Notes under the pieces: generated by a model | Told to the model about the DNA's origin: nothing | The model's database searches: none | The model's input: only the letters and a program-made list of their open reading frames with translations | From: FW021-bin31 sp964422465 | GTDB lineage: Bacteria; Bacteroidota; Bacteroidia; Chitinophagales; Chitinophagaceae | Reading direction: 5' to 3' | Length of the DNA stretch: 64,000 nucleotides | Assembly: GCA_964422465.1 (NCBI GenBank) | Contig: CAYRBD010000001.1 | Span: 45,052-109,051, forward strand | Program-made: the position numbers and the translations under genes | In this document: positions 35,449 through 44,100 of the stretch, piece after piece | Layout: the number at the start of each line of letters is the position of its first letter | Position numbering within the stretch: position 1 is the first letter of the stretch

Positions 35449-35934
35449 TTATTCCTTTATTTTCTTTGCCCCTTCAATCACTTTTGTTTTAAGGCTTTCT
35501 TTATAAGCAATTATCTTGTTTAGAATGGTTTTATCAGATGCGCCAATGATTTGGGCTGCCAGTATCCCCGCATTTTTAGCGCCGTTAAGCGCTACCGTGG
35601 CCACCGGTACGCCTCCGGGCATCTGGAGGATAGAGAGTACACTGTCCCATCCATCGATAGAATTACGTGATTTAACCGGTACGCCAATAACGGGTAAGGG
35701 AGAAAGAGCCGCCACCATCCCCGGCAAATGTGCGGCGCCTCCCGCACCCGCAATGATGACCGATATGCCTCTTTTGTGTGCCTGTTTCCCAAAATCAAAC
35801 ATTTTTTGCGGCGTTCGGTGAGCAGATACGATGTCTATTTCTACTTCAATCTCAAACTTCTTTAAAATAGCAATAGCCTCTTGTAGCACCGGCAGATCAC
35901 TGGTGCTCCCCATAATAACAGCTACTTTTGACAT
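35449..35934 (-). CDS. purE: N5-carboxyaminoimidazole ribonucleotide mutase PurE
   Basis: Purine synthesis enzyme that rearranges N5-CAIR to CAIR. The family motifs MGSTSDLPVLQEA (about 8-20), VSAHRTP (about 39-45) with the catalytic histidine, AGAGGAAHLPGM (about 65-76) and GVPV / LSILQMPGGVPVATV are all visible. 161 residues is normal for the class I (bacterial) enzyme. Divergent from purK, which makes its substrate; the 152-base gap holds both promoters. Confidence 0.97.
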   Translation of the reverse strand: MSKVAVIMGSTSDLPVLQEAIAILKKFEIEVEIDIVSAHRTPQKMFDFGKQAHKRGISVIIAGAGGAAHLPGMVAALSPLPVIGVPVKSRNSIDGWDSVLSILQMPGGVPVATVALNGAKNAGILAAQIIGASDKTILNKIIAYKESLKTKVIEGAKKIKE

Positions 35935-35967
35935 AAAATTCTATGTTTTTCAATGTTTATTGATCCA

Positions 35968-35975
35968 CAAATATA
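35968..35975 (-). promoter_or_regulatory. -7 box candidate of purE
   Basis: TATATTTG on the - strand, 34 bases before the purE ATG; -33 element not clear. Confidence 0.35.
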
Positions 35976-36030
35976 GCCTTAATCCATATTCCTAAAAAGT
36001 GTTCTGTAACTTCCATGCTTTCAAATTACT

Positions 36031-36038
36031 TACCTTTG
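36031..36038 (+). promoter_or_regulatory. -7 box candidate of purK
   Basis: TACCTTTG on the + strand, 49 bases before the purK ATG; -33 element not clear. Together with the box at 35968-35975 it shows a divergent purE/purK promoter region. Confidence 0.4.
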
Positions 36039-36086
36039 CCGGGGTCAACTCTCTTTTTTTCATAAAGATCAGGATAACAAAAAATC

Positions 36087-37241
36087 ATGAATTATTTTTC
36101 TTCTGACTTCACCCTTGGTATCCTTGGTGGCGGTCAACTGGGCAAAATGTTGCTTCACGAAACCCGTAAGTGGGATATCCGTACTCATGTTTTGGACCCC
36201 AGTCCCGAGGCGCCCTGTAGAATTGCCTGTAATTATTTTGAACAGGGGGAGTTGAAAGATTTCGATACAGTTTATCAATTTGGGAAAAAGGTGGATGTAC
36301 TCACGATTGAGATAGAAGCTGTCAATGTAGATGCCCTGGAAAAATTGGAGCAGGAAGGGGTAAAGACTTTTCCCAATGCAGCTACTCTGCGCCATATCCA
36401 GGATAAGGGGGTACAAAAGCAATTTTATAAAGAGCACCAGATTCCAACTGCCCCTTTCCGCATTTTCAAGAGCAAACAGGAGCTGGTCTCGGCTGTTGAG
36501 CATAAGGAGATAGGGCTTCCCTTCGTATGGAAAAGCTGTACCGGGGGTTATGATGGGCGGGGGGTGAGCATCCTCCATAAAAGAACAGAACTGGATTCTC
36601 TTTCTGAAGGGGCCTGCCTGGCTGAAAAATTGATACCCTTTAAAAATGAGCTTGCTGTTATTGTGGCGCGTAACCCCTCAGGGTCGGTAAAAACCTTTCC
36701 GGTGGTCGAAATGGAATTTCATCCTACGGCTAACCAGGTAGAATATGTTATTTGCCCTGCGCGTATTGAAGCTGACATAGCTCAAAAGGCGAGGGCTGTA
36801 GCTACGAAGGTTTCGGAAGCATTCCGGCATGTCGGCCTTCTGGCAGTAGAGCTGTTTCAGACTAAAGAAGATGAGATTTTAGTTAATGAAGTAGCGCCTC
36901 GTCCGCATAACAGCGGCCATTATAGTATTGAAGCCAGCTATACCAGCCAATTTGAGCAGCACCTCCGTGCCATCCTCAACCTGCCTTTGGGAAATACAGA
37001 AAGCAAGGCAGGTGGCATTATGGTCAACCTGGTAGGAGCGGAGGGATATACGGGGCCGGTAGTGTATAAAAATATTGAAAATATTCTCTCTATTGAGGGC
37101 GTTACCCCTCACATTTATGGCAAAAGAGAAACGCGCCCCTTCCGGAAGATGGGGCACGTAACCATTATTAACAAAGATATAAGTAAGGCCAGGGAAACGG
37201 CTGAAAAGGTAAAAGGAGAAATTAAGGTTATTTCACTGTAA
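36087..37241 (+). CDS. purK: N5-carboxyaminoimidazole ribonucleotide synthetase PurK
   Basis: ATP-grasp enzyme making N5-CAIR from AIR, bicarbonate and ATP; PurE then uses the product. The N-terminal GILGGGQLGKMLLHET (about 10-25) is the family nucleotide-type loop; FVWKSCTGGYDGRGV (about 150-164) is the ATP-grasp glycine loop and NEVAPRPHNSGHYSIEA (about 265-281) the metal/ATP-binding segment. 384 residues is normal. Divergent from purE, so the two steps are co-located; convergent with a cytochrome gene 7 bases away. Confidence 0.97.
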   Translation: MNYFSSDFTLGILGGGQLGKMLLHETRKWDIRTHVLDPSPEAPCRIACNYFEQGELKDFDTVYQFGKKVDVLTIEIEAVNVDALEKLEQEGVKTFPNAATLRHIQDKGVQKQFYKEHQIPTAPFRIFKSKQELVSAVEHKEIGLPFVWKSCTGGYDGRGVSILHKRTELDSLSEGACLAEKLIPFKNELAVIVARNPSGSVKTFPVVEMEFHPTANQVEYVICPARIEADIAQKARAVATKVSEAFRHVGLLAVELFQTKEDEILVNEVAPRPHNSGHYSIEASYTSQFEQHLRAILNLPLGNTESKAGGIMVNLVGAEGYTGPVVYKNIENILSIEGVTPHIYGKRETRPFRKMGHVTIINKDISKARETAEKVKGEIKVISL

Positions 37242-37248
37242 AACTTTT

Positions 37249-37803
37249 TTACGATTTATCATTTTCTCTCAAATACTCGAGCAATTCCCTTGCCTGGTCT
37301 TTACTGAGGTTTAGATCAACCATCTGTACATGGTTGGCTTCCTCGAATAAGGCCTGAGCCACGCTGTCTTCTTTTACCATTTGTACCGGGTTGGTGATCA
37401 TGTTCATGATCCATTCCGGAGTACGGATTTTAGTAATATCTTTCAGGCCTGGGCCAATCAATTTCTGCTTGGTGGGGGTGTGGCAGGCCGTGCAGTAGGT
37501 ATTAAAAAGGGTTTTCCCTTTTGCTGCCAGGGCGCCGTCAATAGAAGATGGGATTTTTACATCTTTAAATTCTCCTACCCCTTTGCTGGAGCTATAGGCA
37601 TTTACATCAATGGTTGGGGTAGCTGCCTTGGCTGTTTCTCCTTCAGAACCGGGAGTGGGAGGGGTGCTTCCGTCCATCATTTGAGGAGGAATGGGTGCGT
37701 TGCTCACCACGCTGCCTTCAAAATTTTTGGGATTGGGATTGTTTCCGCAAGAGTAGAGAATGACCCCTGTAACCAGCAACCCGCCAATAAGTAACTTTTT
37801 CAT
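37249..37803 (-). CDS. Lipid-anchored mono-heme cytochrome c
   Basis: 184 residues. Lipobox LYSC (Cys19) followed by a 60-residue flexible, proline/serine/threonine-rich linker; then a class I cytochrome c domain with heme-binding CTACH (C104, C107, H108), GPGLKDI and an axial methionine candidate M142 (NPVQM). Electron carrier on the periplasmic side, partner unknown. The frame is open to 37872, but the 23 extra residues would put a poor leader before the lipoprotein signal and would precede the -7 box at 37830, so ATG 37803 is chosen. Confidence 0.9.
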   Translation of the reverse strand: MKKLLIGGLLVTGVILYSCGNNPNPKNFEGSVVSNAPIPPQMMDGSTPPTPGSEGETAKAATPTIDVNAYSSSKGVGEFKDVKIPSSIDGALAAKGKTLFNTYCTACHTPTKQKLIGPGLKDITKIRTPEWIMNMITNPVQMVKEDSVAQALFEEANHVQMVDLNLSKDQARELLEYLRENDKS

Positions 37804-37829
37804 TATAGCTGTTTTATGTTTTAGCGGGT

Positions 37830-37837
37830 CAAAAATA
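37830..37837 (-). promoter_or_regulatory. -7 box candidate of the cytochrome c gene
   Basis: TATTTTTG on the - strand, 27 bases before the chosen ATG; supports the short start. -33 element not clear. Confidence 0.4.
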
Positions 37838-37883
37838 CAACAAATTAGAATAAATTTAAACGACAGCTTCATCTTTTACTGTC

Positions 37884-38357
37884 TTAAATTCGTTTTAATA
37901 CACTGGCAAGCCATTTTGCATAATTTTCCTCAAAATCTACATCACAATCTACACGTTCGGCAACCCTTGTGGCTCCGAGTTTTTCAAGTACAGAGTCAAA
38001 GTCTTTCCCGGCCTGACAAAAGTCATAATAATCGGTATCGCCAAGGGCCAGCACGCTGTAGGATAAATGTCCTAACCAGGGCGCCTTCTCACTTTGAAGA
38101 AATTCAAGCAGGTCTTCTGCCATCAGGGGCGGATCGCCTTCACCATCTGTACTGACAATGATGAGCAACCGCTCAATTTGCTGTAATTTCTCCACATCAA
38201 AATCATCCATATCGCAGACTTCCACTTTTCTTCCCTGTTTTTCTATCTCTTCTGCCGCTTCTTCAGCCAATTGCATAGAATTCCCTGTATGGGTACCATA
38301 AATGATCCATACCGGAGCTACTTCTCGCGTAATGGTATTTTCAGTGAATGTTTCCAT
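37884..38357 (-). CDS. Stand-alone flavodoxin-type FMN protein (CysJ/nitric-oxide-synthase reductase-like domain)
   Basis: 157 residues containing just a flavodoxin domain: the FMN phosphate loop YGTHTGNSMQLAEE (about 20-33), STDGEGDPP (about 69-77) and the LGDTDYYDFC segment (about 107-116) that stacks on the isoalloxazine. These match the diflavin reductase subset (sulfite reductase alpha, P450 reductase) more than classical flavodoxins, but the FAD/NADPH domain is missing and no partner gene lies next to it. Cytoplasmic; electron donor or acceptor unknown. Confidence 0.85.
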   Translation of the reverse strand: METFTENTITREVAPVWIIYGTHTGNSMQLAEEAAEEIEKQGRKVEVCDMDDFDVEKLQQIERLLIIVSTDGEGDPPLMAEDLLEFLQSEKAPWLGHLSYSVLALGDTDYYDFCQAGKDFDSVLEKLGATRVAERVDCDVDFEENYAKWLASVLKRI

Positions 38358-38480
38358 CCTTATTCTCTACCTGTTTAAACAAGTTGCGAAATAAAGAGTT
38401 CTCCAAATAAAAGGGTTGAAGAAAGGGATAAAATATTTGCGAAAAAGGATAATATTGTCGGTTTCTCCATTTCGGAAGGA

Positions 38481-38795
38481 TCAGATACCGGAAGCAAAGT
38501 CTTTTGCTTCGGTAGTTCCGCCGGTAAATTCAAGAGAGGCGTCCTCCTCAATAATAATATAGGCTTCAAAATCTTTTTCTATTTTTAAAACATGCGGTTT
38601 AGCTTTGGGGATATGAATGTAAGCACCCGGTTCAAATTTTTGTTCGCTGTTGCTATAAATGATTTCCCCACTTCCCTTGGTAACCATCACAAAAGCCTCT
38701 GAAGTAGCATAATGTACCGGCATCCTGCTATCTTTCTTTATTTTAGCTTTCAATACCTGGCATCCTTCATTTTTATAAATTCGCTCTATGCCCAT
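38481..38795 (-). CDS. Small cupin-domain protein
   Basis: 104 residues, single cupin barrel. The two cupin motifs are recognisable: RMPVHYATSEAFVMVTKGSGEIIY (motif 1, residues about 25-48, with the metal histidine and glutamate) and PGAYIHIPKAKPHVLKI (motif 2, about 58-74, with a second histidine). Members include isomerases, dioxygenases and small sensors; no function can be named. The -7 box at 38842 gives it a promoter of its own. Confidence 0.83.
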   Translation of the reverse strand: MGIERIYKNEGCQVLKAKIKKDSRMPVHYATSEAFVMVTKGSGEIIYSNSEQKFEPGAYIHIPKAKPHVLKIEKDFEAYIIIEEDASLEFTGGTTEAKDFASGI

Positions 38796-38841
38796 ATTTA
38801 TTTAGTAATTTAATTCCTTCTCTTAGCAGCGAGTAAGTTTA

Positions 38842-38849
38842 CAAAACTA
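38842..38849 (-). promoter_or_regulatory. -7 box candidate of the cupin gene
   Basis: TAGTTTTG on the - strand, 47 bases before the cupin ATG; -33 element not clear. Confidence 0.35.
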
Positions 38850-38879
38850 TTACAATTATTTAATCCATCCTAAAACGCT

Positions 38880-41171
38880 TTAGAACGGATAGCCAATAGC
38901 GATGTTCAGTACGAGATTTTCCTTTCTCCACTGGCGGTCTCCAAAATCAATTTGATCCAAAACCCAGCGTTGTCCGTCCGGGAGCCAGGGTTTTCTCAAA
39001 GGAAAAGCTACATCAAAACGGAGTACAAAAAAGGAAAGATCAAAACGCAGTCCCAGGCCCGAACTGACAGCCAGTTGGTTCATAGCTTTATCAAGCTGGA
39101 ATTTCCCACCGGGTTTCGAGAAAGTGGACCGCAAAAGCCAGATGTTTCCGGCATCAGTAAACAGGGCTCCTTTTACGATACTGATGATCTTAAATCTTAA
39201 TTCTGTATTCAGCTCCAGTTTGATGTCTCCGGCCTCATTGGCCTGAAAGCCGGTTTTTGAAGTATGATAAGTCCCCGGCCCTATGGTTCTTGCCCTAAAT
39301 CCCCGGAGGCTGTTGCTTCCGCCTGCAAAAAATTGCTTAACAAACGGCAGGCTGTAAGAATTGCCATAAGAAAAACCATAACCCACGTAAATCCGGTTTA
39401 CCCAATCCAGCCCCTTATGATTCAGATGCCAGTAATCCCGAAAATCCCCACTTAGCTTCAGGTATTGCGAGAACGGGCTCCCAAACAGGGTGGCCGGGTG
39501 TTGATAATCATGTTTTCCCATGAAAAGACCCAGTAAGTTTCCCGAAACATCTGCCTGTCCGTCAAAATAAATATTGTTATCCCGTTTATTTTCCAGCCGA
39601 TTAGAATACTCAAAACGATAGTTTGTACTCAGGATAAACTGTCTCCTGAAACTGCGCTGGAGGGTAGGGTCTTTATCCAGAATATCCTGAAATACAGGCG
39701 TAATATGAGAGGGCAATACATAGGTTACATCAAAGAGATGAAAGGTGTTGGTAATTCTCGAATTGCTCATCCAGTTATAGCCTGCCTGGAGGTTAAATGA
39801 ATTTAAATTGTAATAATTTCTGCGATGGAGCAGGTCATAATTAATATTGAATATTGTTTTAGGCACATTTACCCGGGAGAGATTAATCAGTTGAAAAGGC
39901 GTTACAAAACGCGGTACCTCTACAGAAATACCAGGTGAAAAGGAATAGGTATTGGATGAGGCCTGGTCTCCGCCAACCTGTGTTTCAAAAGCGCCACCCA
40001 GATTTAATTTAAACAATTCAGCCCCTCCGAAAATATTCCGGTTTTGCCAACTGACATTCACAGCAGAACCGACATAGTTATTGGAACGGGAATTGCCGGA
40101 AAGTTCAAACCGTAGCGATTTCTTCTTAGCCGGTGTCAGATAGATATTGGTATTCAGCAAACCGATCTTTTTTGCAGTATCCGAATTGGCCCGTTCAAAT
40201 TCTACTTTTACAAACTTGAAGGCGCCCAGATTGACCAGCCGGTTTAGGGTCAACTCATGGTCGTCCAGAGAATACAGGTTTCCCGGAGACAAATAAATGG
40301 AACGGGCAAATATGGATGGACGAAATTCATGCTGAGGATCAATAATATCCAACCCTTTATATTCTTCTCCTTTTTGATATCTTAATACCGAATCTTTTTT
40401 TAATGAATAATCGGCAAACACTTTCACCTTATTGATCCGGTATTTTTTCAACGCAGCATCGGGTGCATCTTTTTTTACTTTCAGATATAAATTGACTTTT
40501 CCGTTTATGTTGCTGTCTGCCTGAACAATAAGGTTGTTGGGAATAAAGTAAAAATATCCTTTATCCTTCAGGCTGTCTTTTACCCGTTCTCGTTCCTCCT
40601 TAATTTTATCCAGATCGTAATAATCTTTTGCTCTTAAGACAGATTTATCTCGCAGGCTGTCTATTTCTCTGTTGATAAGCCGGGAAGAATCCTTAGGAAA
40701 AAACACTTCATTAATGCGGTAGCGATGTCCTGCATCAACGGTATAATAGGCGTGCATTTTCTTCTTTTTGGTGGAGAGTTTTCCTGTTACCCCTGCCTGA
40801 AAGAAGCCTTTGTTCTGAAGGAAGTTTTGAAGGATATTTTCATTAGCAACCAGGTTTACGCTGCTTCCCAGTACGGGGGGCTCTCCCCATTTTTCATGAA
40901 GAAGATAATTCAGCCCTTTCCCTTTTGGCTTTTTGGAGATGTTGTAGAAGTACAGTTTGGGATAGATTCCAAGAAAAGAAGTGTTGGGCCTGGGGCGCAA
41001 CAAGTCTTCCATATCACTCTTTAATTTTTTGGCTGTACCCGGATGGGGTTTGTATTTTATAGAGCCTCCTGTATAGAGTGTCTGTCCTTCCTGCAGATGT
41101 TTCGTTGGGTTACAGGAATAGAGCCCTCCTATAAAGAGACAAATCAGCAATATGTAATTCCAATTTCTCAT
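38880..41171 (-). CDS. tamL: TamL: lipoprotein-type TamA/BamA-family outer-membrane protein
   Basis: 763 residues from ATG 41171, chosen because it places a lipoprotein signal (FIGGLYSC, Cys20) at the N-terminus; the frame is open to 41240 but would overlap the end of tamB. After the lipid anchor come POTRA-type domains (NEVFFPKDSSRLI, INKVKVFADYS; about 60-310) and a C-terminal 16-strand-type barrel (Omp85) with alternating patterns and FFAGGSNSLRGFRARTIGPG (about 600-620), the Omp85 signature loop. In Bacteroidota such TamA homologues, called TamL, are reported to work with TamB in envelope assembly. Downstream of tamB by 19 bases, the same operon. Confidence 0.9.
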   Translation of the reverse strand: MRNWNYILLICLFIGGLYSCNPTKHLQEGQTLYTGGSIKYKPHPGTAKKLKSDMEDLLRPRPNTSFLGIYPKLYFYNISKKPKGKGLNYLLHEKWGEPPVLGSSVNLVANENILQNFLQNKGFFQAGVTGKLSTKKKKMHAYYTVDAGHRYRINEVFFPKDSSRLINREIDSLRDKSVLRAKDYYDLDKIKEERERVKDSLKDKGYFYFIPNNLIVQADSNINGKVNLYLKVKKDAPDAALKKYRINKVKVFADYSLKKDSVLRYQKGEEYKGLDIIDPQHEFRPSIFARSIYLSPGNLYSLDDHELTLNRLVNLGAFKFVKVEFERANSDTAKKIGLLNTNIYLTPAKKKSLRFELSGNSRSNNYVGSAVNVSWQNRNIFGGAELFKLNLGGAFETQVGGDQASSNTYSFSPGISVEVPRFVTPFQLINLSRVNVPKTIFNINYDLLHRRNYYNLNSFNLQAGYNWMSNSRITNTFHLFDVTYVLPSHITPVFQDILDKDPTLQRSFRRQFILSTNYRFEYSNRLENKRDNNIYFDGQADVSGNLLGLFMGKHDYQHPATLFGSPFSQYLKLSGDFRDYWHLNHKGLDWVNRIYVGYGFSYGNSYSLPFVKQFFAGGSNSLRGFRARTIGPGTYHTSKTGFQANEAGDIKLELNTELRFKIISIVKGALFTDAGNIWLLRSTFSKPGGKFQLDKAMNQLAVSSGLGLRFDLSFFVLRFDVAFPLRKPWLPDGQRWVLDQIDFGDRQWRKENLVLNIAIGYPF

Positions 41172-41190
41172 GTCATGCCCTTGTCTTTTT

Positions 41191-44100
41191 CTATTCATCT
41201 GAAAGTTCAGAGGCTTTTTTAAATAAATCTTTAAATTCATTGTAATCCATCACGATGATAAAACTCAGTCCGGTTTCAATATATTCTCCCTCTATCACGC
41301 CCTGGTATTTATTTTTCCGGTAGGCACGCAGTCGATAACGCCCATCGCGGGACAGCTTGTACTCCACGGATACATCACCGACGATTTGCGATGATTGTTG
41401 CTTGTTTCCCCCTTCCAGTGGGATGTTGCTGCCTACGTAAACTGTTGTTCGGTCATTGAAAAGGGATTTGGATAAACCTACGTTCAGGTTTGTCTGGTTT
41501 TCTGCCTGTCCGGAAGAATAATCCTGTGAGGACTGCACATCAAAACTTACATCTACACCGTGGATAAGGTTTCCAGCGAGCCTGTTCAGTTGCTGGGAGA
41601 GAATCTTACTGGCGCTCTCCCGTACCATCTGTTCCGGGCCGCCTCCATTTGCCGTTTCAAAAGGATTGTCTGCGATAAAGTGCCCGAGTACGAGCAGGCC
41701 CAGGGTTTGCTTATTGACCTCCGAAGGTTCTGTATTGATTTGTTTTATCCGTGTATAAACGGCCCCATCAAAAGCCTGCTGTGCTTTCTGGGGCATGTCC
41801 AGTTGGAAACTAATATCCGGCTGCATGAGTTCTCCTTTCAGATTTAAGTACACTTCAAAAGGCAGCCGTTGTTTGTATCTGTTTTTTTCAGCATCACTGA
41901 CATCGGTCAACTGATCCTCAACCAGGTCCAGAGCCGAAGTTTCCACTTCATACATGGCTGTAATATCCATGTTGGCTGACATAGGGTCTCCTGTCCAAGT
42001 GATCTGGCTGCCCCTGGTAATGTTAAACTTACGTTTGATTAGGCCTTCCAATGAGAGATTATAGACTCCATTCAGAATGGTATATTGACCTGTGAGGCTC
42101 ATTTTTCCACCCGGGTCCATGGTAAAATTCAGATCGGCCTTTCCGCGTACACTGAGGTTGTCTCCGTTGGCTGGGTCAATCACTAAATTCAATATTGCAC
42201 TCGTGTCTATGGCAATATCAGCGCTTACGTCTATCCCGGTCAGGCCGTTCGTGGTATGAACAGAATCTGAAGGCGCTGTCCGGATAGAGTCTTTCGGTGC
42301 GTTTACATCTATAAATTCAACTACCCCACTGGAAGATACCACCTCAGGATTCTCTTCCTGCAATACCATCGTGAAATCCGATTTGTCTTCCAGTTCTAAT
42401 TGGGCGTTCACTTTCGGTAGCTTTTCATCACCCCGGATCTTTGCATCAACGCTGATATAGACTTTCCCATAAAAATTTTCTCCCTGACCTTTGGGTACAT
42501 TTAGTAACTGGTAATTTTTTGCATTCAGATTCAGGTTAAAATTAAAATGATCATATCTTTTAGTAAGAATATCTCCATCCAGGATGGCTTTGTTGTTTGC
42601 AGAATCCAGGAGGGTAAAATCATCAAAATGAATACCCGTGGAATTAAAGGTGATGCTTTCATCCGGCAGTTTAAAATAGTTATTCAGTTCCACAATGTTC
42701 AAACCGGCATCTTTGAAGGTAAGCTGACCCTCTATCTGCGGTTCCTCTGTCGTTCCTTTTACTTTCAGGTCTCCGGTTAGCTTCCCCCTGGCGTCTTTTA
42801 TCTGGCCAAAGGAAAGCGCCTGCACCGTGGAAAGGGGCAGAGAAGTCATATCCATATCCAGATCAAAACTTCCTTCTCCCGCGGTATGATAAGCGCCTGT
42901 TATCTTCAGGTCATTTTCGTTCCCCGTGAGTTGCATATTTACCGAATAAGTGTCTTTCAATTTATTATCCACTTTTACCAGGATAGCGCCTATCGGCTGA
43001 TTTCCCATAGCCAGGCTGTCGATTCTCAGATCGGAAACAAAAAGCGGGTTAGTCATGATGCTGTCCACTTTTACATCCCCATTAATAAGCCCCTTCAAAT
43101 CCATAGAATCACTTAGAACCATCCGGGTAATAGTGGGAATTTCAAAATCGTGAAAAGTGATGTTTAAAGGGCTTTGCCCTGAGGAGCTGTCGCTATTGAC
43201 AGATAAATACTGGTTTTCATTTTGAAGTTTGAGCTGGTGAACAACAAGACTTTTTGGGGAATACTGTACATAGTTTTCTTCCGGGACGGTCCAGTTTTCA
43301 TAATTAAGCCGCAGACTGTCAGGATTCAGCCGGAAGGTATAGCGATTGCTTGTCATATCCAGTTTCCCGGCAAGGTGATACTGGTCTTTTTGTTCCTGAT
43401 CCAGGATTTTCAAATTCAGGGTTGCGGCGTTGCTATCCAACTGCCCGATCAGAGACAGGAAGGGGATATCAATAGCACTGTTCTGAATAGCGTTTCCGGT
43501 TAAAGCATAATGCAGTTTTCCTTCTTTTGAAAATAAACCAAGCCCGATGGAATCTACCGAAATACCATTGAAATTAAAGGGTTTAAAGCTCCCTTCTATC
43601 TGGATATTTTCAGGGCTGGTGGTAATTAAGCCTTTAATCTCTGCGCCGTTGAAACTTTCCAGGGGAGGTAACAGTTGGTGCCATAAGGAAGAAGACAGCA
43701 AATTAAGGTCCAGGTGCATATCCCAGGAGGAAAGGCTGTCTTTACTTACGGCCTTTGAACTGTCTGTACCCAGAAACTCATTTTGAAAATATTGCATCAG
43801 AGCTCCTGCTTCACTAAGTTTATAATTGCCGGTAAGGTCTAAAGTGGCCAGGGGAGAGGTCAATTGAATTTGATTCAGGGTATCTGAAGAAGTTGCTTTT
43901 AGGAGAACAGAATCTATGTGGATTTTCCCGGAATCATTTTGAATGTTCCAGTTTGTCAATGCCAGTTGACCTTCGGGTTTATCTATATCCAGCCGGTCGA
44001 AATCAGCCTTGATCCGGCCCTGTAAATTCAGGGTATCTTGTACAAAGTGCAATGCGTAAAGATCGGCATTACGGAGGTTCAGGGCAAGTTGTACTTTGGG

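Noticed and set aside
38375..38569. Possible 64-codon gene between the flavodoxin and cupin genes
   Set aside because: Overlaps the cupin gene in another frame and has low-complexity content; no promoter or conserved motif.
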